Notes under the pieces: model-generated
Told to the model about the DNA's origin: nothing
Database searches by the model: none
What the model saw: the letters and a program-made list of their open reading frames with translations, nothing else
Position numbers and translations under genes: made by a program
Assembly: GCA_905221605.1 (NCBI GenBank)
Contig: CAJNDS010000027.1
Coordinates: 32,501 to 96,500, forward strand
Length of the DNA stretch: 64,000 bases
Source of the DNA: Symbiodinium natans
Taxonomy: Eukaryota; Sar; Dinophyceae; Suessiales; Symbiodiniaceae
Direction: 5' to 3'
Shown: in pieces, positions 60,370 through 64,000 of the stretch
Layout of the letters: the number at the start of each line of letters is the position of its first letter
Position numbering within the stretch: the stretch's first letter is position 1

Positions 60370-61055
60370 GCAGTTGGCTGAGGTGCTCTGCCCATGCCTT
60401 CCCTCGGACAAAAAGCAAGAAGCGGCCCCACAGGAGGCTTTGTGGGCGTTTGCATCGGGGTGAAATCATTGGAATCCTGTGTAAGTGTGAAGGAGGCGTC
60501 CAGCCCAACATCCGACTGGAAGGAGGCACGTTTCGCACATGTTTGCAGATGTGGGGATAGATAAAATCAGCGACTGCTGGTCAAGGTTGTCGCTGACGAG
60601 AAGGCCAAGGGCAGCGATGCCTTCAAGCAGAAGGCTTTGGCATTGATGGTTTCACACCACGGCGCCAGAGCAGCCCGTATCAGACCTGAGGATTTCAGAC
60701 GTGCGATAGATCATTACACTCGAGCCATTCGGGCTCTCGCCTCGACATTGAAGAGTACCCTTACATGTCCCAAGATGCTAGCTGATAGTTCGGGAGCAAA
60801 CACAGCTCAGGCCTCGCCCAAAGAGGTAGAGGAAGAACTGAAGACGCTACACACGCAGCAATCCCAGCGCTTCAATGCGTTGCTCGTGTTGCTCTTGGCA
60901 CACTGTTGCCTGGCTGCTGCCTAGGTTGTACTCAAACCGTTCGGCGGCTCGCCTTCAGGCACGTGGACGGCTGTGCATCAGACGCCACGAGCACTGCCGT
61001 ATTCGGAAACAATTCCTCAGGTTGAGGAAGCAGAGGCGGCGCTCGCTGATGCAAG
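60370..61055 (+). CDS. TPR (tetratricopeptide repeat) protein, multi-exon
   Basis: Exons fixed by phase: 60586-60633 (VVADEKAKGSDAFKQK), 60691-60878 (DFRRAIDHYTRAI then a long insert), 60925-60958 (LYSNRSAARLQ) and 61021-61055 (VEEAEAALADAR). Together they give KGSDAFKQKDFRRAIDHYTR and LYSNRSAARLQVEEAEAALA, two classic TPR helix pairs as in co-chaperones such as Hop/Sti1, TTC4 or FKBP types. TPRs bind partner proteins, often the EEVD tails of Hsp70/Hsp90. Introns are short: 57 nt (GC-AG, in frame), 46 nt (GT-AG) and 62 nt (GC-AG). About 36 residues between the pairs are low in homology. Upstream, LAEVLCPCLPSDKKQEAAPQ (60370 on) may be an earlier exon. The gene continues beyond 61055. Confidence 0.8.
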
Positions 61056-61057
61056 GT

Positions 61058-61110
61058 GCACCCTAAACCCTAAACCCTGAACCCTGAACCCTAAACCCTA
61101 AACCCCTAAC
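61058..61110. repeat. CCCTAAA array after the TPR exon
   Basis: C-strand units with CCCTGAA variants, beginning right after the GTGCAC donor at 61056. This is C-strand repeat on the donor side, the opposite of the more frequent layout. Confidence 0.93.
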
Positions 61111-61261
61111 CTCCTAGAAAGAGATGCTGCGCAGGGCTGGATCCATCATGGGCCTGCCAGGCTCTGTGTCCAGTTGGCACCCTCTTGGCCAAAGGGCTAT
61201 TTCCGCTTGGGGCCGGGGGCCTCAAGAGATCGGGCCAGACCCCTAAACGGGTTTGGGTTGC

Positions 61262-61345
61262 CAGTCCTTAGTAGGTATGATAATAGTACTAGAATGCCTC
61301 AAAGGACTGTTCGTATAAGGGGGAAGATTTCAAGGTCTAGGGCTT
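61262..61345. mobile_element. Foldback element, family 2 (copy L)
   Basis: CAGTCCTTAGTAGG..GATAAT at the left, CAAAGGACTGTTCGTATAAG and GGGGGAAGATTTCAAG at the right. The left outer arm is lost. Confidence 0.55.
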
Positions 61346-61499
61346 AGGAATCCCCATGCCCTTAACCCTGAGATCCCCGCAAGATCGAACTCCAGGCCCC
61401 TAAAGCAGCAAAGCGCCTGCTGGGGCTCCATAGACATCCCAAGGACCTCTCTGAGACAGCTCCAGCGTTTCGATGAGGCCTAGGGTTTTGTTTTGTTTG

Positions 61500-61545
61500 T
61501 TGGCTTTAGGGTTTAGGGGTTAGGGTTTAGGGTTTAGGGTCGATT
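61500..61545. repeat. Short TTTAGGG array
   Basis: About five units, some with an extra G. Confidence 0.88.
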
Positions 61546-61619
61546 GGGGTTGAGGGTTTGGGGGTTTAGCATCGGTTGTTCATGTTTGGGAAACCTCAAG
61601 TCTCCAAGAAGCCTAAACC

Positions 61620-62143
61620 CTCGAAAGCTCCGCGAGTCGTCTGGGAGCCCAAAATCGGACGGGGCGCGCTCGCCTCGAAGCCCTGGTGGTATAAACAGAG
61701 GTGCCCCAATTTTGTTAGACGCCCATATGGTCCAGGCTATTGAGGCCTTCATAGCCGGACGGTCCCTAGAGCCAGAGAACAAGGACTGGGAGAAGGAGGC
61801 CCGTTGAGGGTTTGAGGGGTTTTAGTATGTTGGGCCCTTCAAATTTGGGCCTCAGGGTACCTTGCGTCGGCCGGGTTTAGGGTTTTTGGCCCACATGTCG
61901 GGGTCGGGGATCTCGAAGTCTCTTGCTTGCCGGCCTGTGAGCCCTAAAGCTTGTGCTCCCGCAGTCTGCCACAGGTTGAAAAGACGCAGCAGATGCTTGA
62001 GGCCCTGTCGCACTTTTGTTGATGGATTAAAAAATGACGTGACAACATCCCACGAACGAAATTGCGCCATGTTCAAGGCATCGCCAGCTGCACAAGTGCG
62101 GCAGCTCATTATGCAGTTGCTACCAGGCGAGCGGCTACCCTGA
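61620..62143 (+). CDS. C-terminal exons of an unknown gene
   Basis: Exon about 61620-61798 reads KSDGARSPRSPGGINRGAPI, LLDAHMVQAIEAFIAGRSLE and PENKDWEKE (GC donor 61799). It joins in phase 0 to 61975-62001 (VEKTQQMLE, GC donor 62002) and to 62078-62143 (ASPAAQVRQLIMQLLPGERL P, stop TGA 62141). Introns are GC-AG. Arg/Ser/Pro-rich then helical. No family recognised. Confidence 0.62.
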
Positions 62144-62189
62144 CATGTTATAAGTTCGAATTGGACAGGTTGAATCACAGACTCTAGCG

Positions 62190-62610
62190 GTATAGCTGTA
62201 GCAAGCATAGTACGACGTAGAAGATTCTAGTAGAACGCAGAACAAACACATAACATAGTGCAACAATGCAAACGCGGTAGAACATAGTAGACCACAGAAA
62301 AACACAGTCTGCGCATGGCATCGTTTTGCGTAGTATAGCATAGTACGACATAGTACAGAACACTACAACACAGCACAACACATCACAACACAACACAACA
62401 TAACAAAGTTCAACATGGTAAGCACACTACAACATAACAACACATTACGTAGTGTGGCATAGTAGATCATAGTATTAAACCAATGCTGCATCGCACAACA
62501 TCACATACATACCCAATTATAGCATAGGATAGCATAGCACCACATACAAGAATGGCATTGCATAGTACAATACTGTGTAGTACAGTAGTATTCCATTGTA
62601 ACTATGTCAT
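62190..62610. repeat. CATAGTA / CACAA degenerate repeat
   Basis: About 420 bp of related CATAGTAC, ACAACACAGCAC and ATAACA units between two genes. Minus-strand frames here (CVLLCYV-type) are low-complexity artefacts. Confidence 0.85.
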
Positions 62611-62637
62611 ACTAACCTAAATCGAAGCTGTAGGACC

Positions 62638-64000
62638 ATGACAGAGAGAGAAGCTCCGACAGATATCCTGGCGACCTGGTTCCGAGCTGCCGATCCAGAA
62701 GGCGTATTGCAGATTCAGGTCCGGGAAGCATCCTAGGGCTGCAGGAGCTAGGGAGGGCTTGAGGGCTTGCTTTTGGGGTTTCGAGTTTCGCATATGGGCA
62801 TTTTTCAAGATAGGGGTACCCCTTTTGTACCCCAAATAGAATAATACAGAAGAATATAATCCCCTTAAAGGAACCCCCCCAAAAAGGTACCCCCCTATTT
62901 TCGGAAATCCCCCATATGGTTGTCAGGTCAATGGGCGGCTCCGTGACCTGGGAGCCTGCAAGTGGCGCCGTCTTCGAGATGGAGCACAGCCGGCGAAGGC
63001 CGCCTGTCGCATGTGGTAGATTCCCTGGAAATCGGTCTGTGGAAATGTTGAATCATTATTACTATTATGATAATTATCATTATTACTATTCTTCTTATAT
63101 ATATATATACAAATATATATATATATGTATATCCAGGGTGTCCCAAAAAGGCACCATAATTTTGGAGGCTGGCCATGCATGCTACCGAAGAACAGATGGT
63201 GTGCAAGCACTGCGCAGGCGCAGATACGCTACGCTTTCTTGCACAAGAAGGGGCGCCTTCGACAGAATGCTTCACAACCCCGAATCCTTTTCATTCTCAT
63301 GACGCAGGGCTACTAATCTCATGCAGCGAATGCTTGTGACTTACTCCTCCTGTCGTCCGAGCAGGTATCTGGCCAACCTGGCCGCAAACCTGCAAAGCCC
63401 TTCCCCGGAAGCATATGCAGTGACCGACCTGGAAGGTGGGGGAGCGTCGGTATGCGCGAAGAATTTTGGGTTTTGGGGCACGATGGAAAGGCAAGCCCAT
63501 CAAGATACCCGATGTCAGCGCCTTCTTTTGGAAGACGGTGCCCGTCTCGGGATGTTGTGTGGGGATGACAAGAGACGACATGCAAAGCACAGACAACCCT
63601 AAACTCCCTAAACCCTAAACCCCAAAAGGGCCCTAAAACATAAGCTATGAGGACTTTGCCTCGGTCCACATCGACATCAAGGACGATGATGGCGCCATGA
63701 AAGCCATCCTGTGAGCTACTCAGTCCAAAAAGGGTATTATAATATGTTTATAAAGTAACCAACCGATCTCTAGTCTTAGTGTGAGTTGATGGTGAGTGAT
63801 GGTGCGTCCAGTGGCAGGGCAGCTGTGCCACTGGAAGACGGCCTGAAGCGCTTCATTCAGAAGCCAAAGGACGCACGCTGTGTTGCTGTGAGCTGTTCCA
63901 GCACCCCCTTTGAAACGGTGCATATTTCTCCCGCAACTTGCCAGGATCCCGATCCACCGAAGGCATCTGTAGAGAGTGCGGACTTCAGCTGCTGCCACCA
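62638..64000 (+). CDS. Unknown gene with start codon, eight phased exons, runs off the window
   Basis: ATG at 62638. Exons: 62638-62718 (MTEREAPTDILATWFRAADP), 62927-63015 (VNGRLRDLGACKWRRLRDGA), 63168-63308 (MVCKHCAGADTLRFLAQEGA), 63365-63435 (YLANLAANLQSPSPEAYAVT), 63491-63558 (KPIKIPDVSAFFWKTVPVSG), 63652-63710 (DFASVHIDIKDDDGAMKAI), 63818-63887 (PLEDGLKRFIQKPKDARCVA) and 63945 on (DPDPPKASVESADFSCCH). Every junction keeps the frame and every acceptor is AG followed by G. Donors are GT except GC at 63309. About 195 residues are visible. A CxxC pair in the third exon could bind metal, but I see no known domain. Intron 1 holds element E. Confidence 0.8.
62803..62913. mobile_element. Introner-like foldback element, family 1 (copy E)
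   Basis: GGGGTACCCCTTTTGTACCC inside the left part, right end CTATTTTCGGAAATCCCCC nearly identical to copy B. The C-run ends at 62913, 13 nt before exon 62927. It occupies the 3' half of intron 62719-62926. Confidence 0.72.
63125..63165. repeat. (TA)n followed by GGGTGTCCCAAAAAGG
   Basis: The TA run at 63095-63130 passes into CCAGGGTGTCCCAAAAAGGC, a motif reminiscent of transposon ends and of the GGGTACCC palindromes elsewhere. It lies in the intron before exon 63168. Confidence 0.4.

Overview
The window looks like nuclear DNA of a dinoflagellate, most likely a member of the Suessiales or Symbiodiniaceae. Three signs support this. Introns that can be fixed by reading frame and protein homology start with GC, GT or GA and end in AG, nearly always followed by a G exon base; this relaxed donor rule is established for Symbiodinium-type genomes. 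TTTAGGG/CCCTAAA telomere-type repeats are scattered through the whole window. Every coding exon I can support reads on the + strand, as expected of long unidirectional dinoflagellate gene arrays. Many exons are only 30-100 nt, so much of the coding content is broken into short pieces; I rebuilt genes by matching splice phases and give exon positions.

Layout. 0.2-3.8 kb: end of an unknown gene, then a sodium:solute symporter (SSS) gene of at least seven exons. 4.0-8.0 kb: a CAMK-like protein kinase gene rebuilt from 13 exons. 8.6-9.7 kb: an intronless gene whose leader looks like a plastid/thylakoid-lumen presequence. 10-13.7 kb: two unknown multi-exon genes among telomeric arrays. 14.7-18.4 kb: short exon groups and low-complexity DNA. 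19-21 kb: AT-rich repeats and a large inverted repeat. 21.6-23.1 kb: a six-exon unknown gene. 24-33 kb: exon clusters, a C-rich minisatellite and many telomeric arrays. 33-35.3 kb: decayed telomeric DNA with several foldback elements. 35.3-44 kb: scattered exon groups. 45.4-46.7 kb: a coiled-coil-like gene. 47-49.8 kb: further exons, including an Arg/Ser-rich one. 50.4-51.0 kb: a small protein with a Walker A motif. 51.3-52.7 kb: a foldback element and the end of a gene. 53.8-54.7 kb: an intronless PPR protein. 55.6-57 kb: an exon cluster with a SET-type NHSxxPN motif. 58-61 kb: an unknown gene and a TPR gene. 61.6-62.1 kb: a gene end. 62.6-64.0 kb: a new gene of unknown function, eight exons with perfect phase, running off the window.

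The most interesting signal is in the introns. A family of roughly 80-120 bp elements with inverted ends (G-rich left, consensus near CTATTTTCGGAAACCCCC right) occurs in at least five places. In four of them the terminal C-run lies 12 or 13 nt before a 3' splice site, and one copy makes up almost the entire 113-nt intron. These look like introner elements. At least four other foldback families occur, some ending at a splice acceptor. In parallel, telomeric tracts fill introns, supply 5' splice sites (GTTTAG), and in one case sit between an 18-bp direct duplication that looks like an insertion scar. Exon calls rest on frame, phase and splice logic only; no database search was possible.
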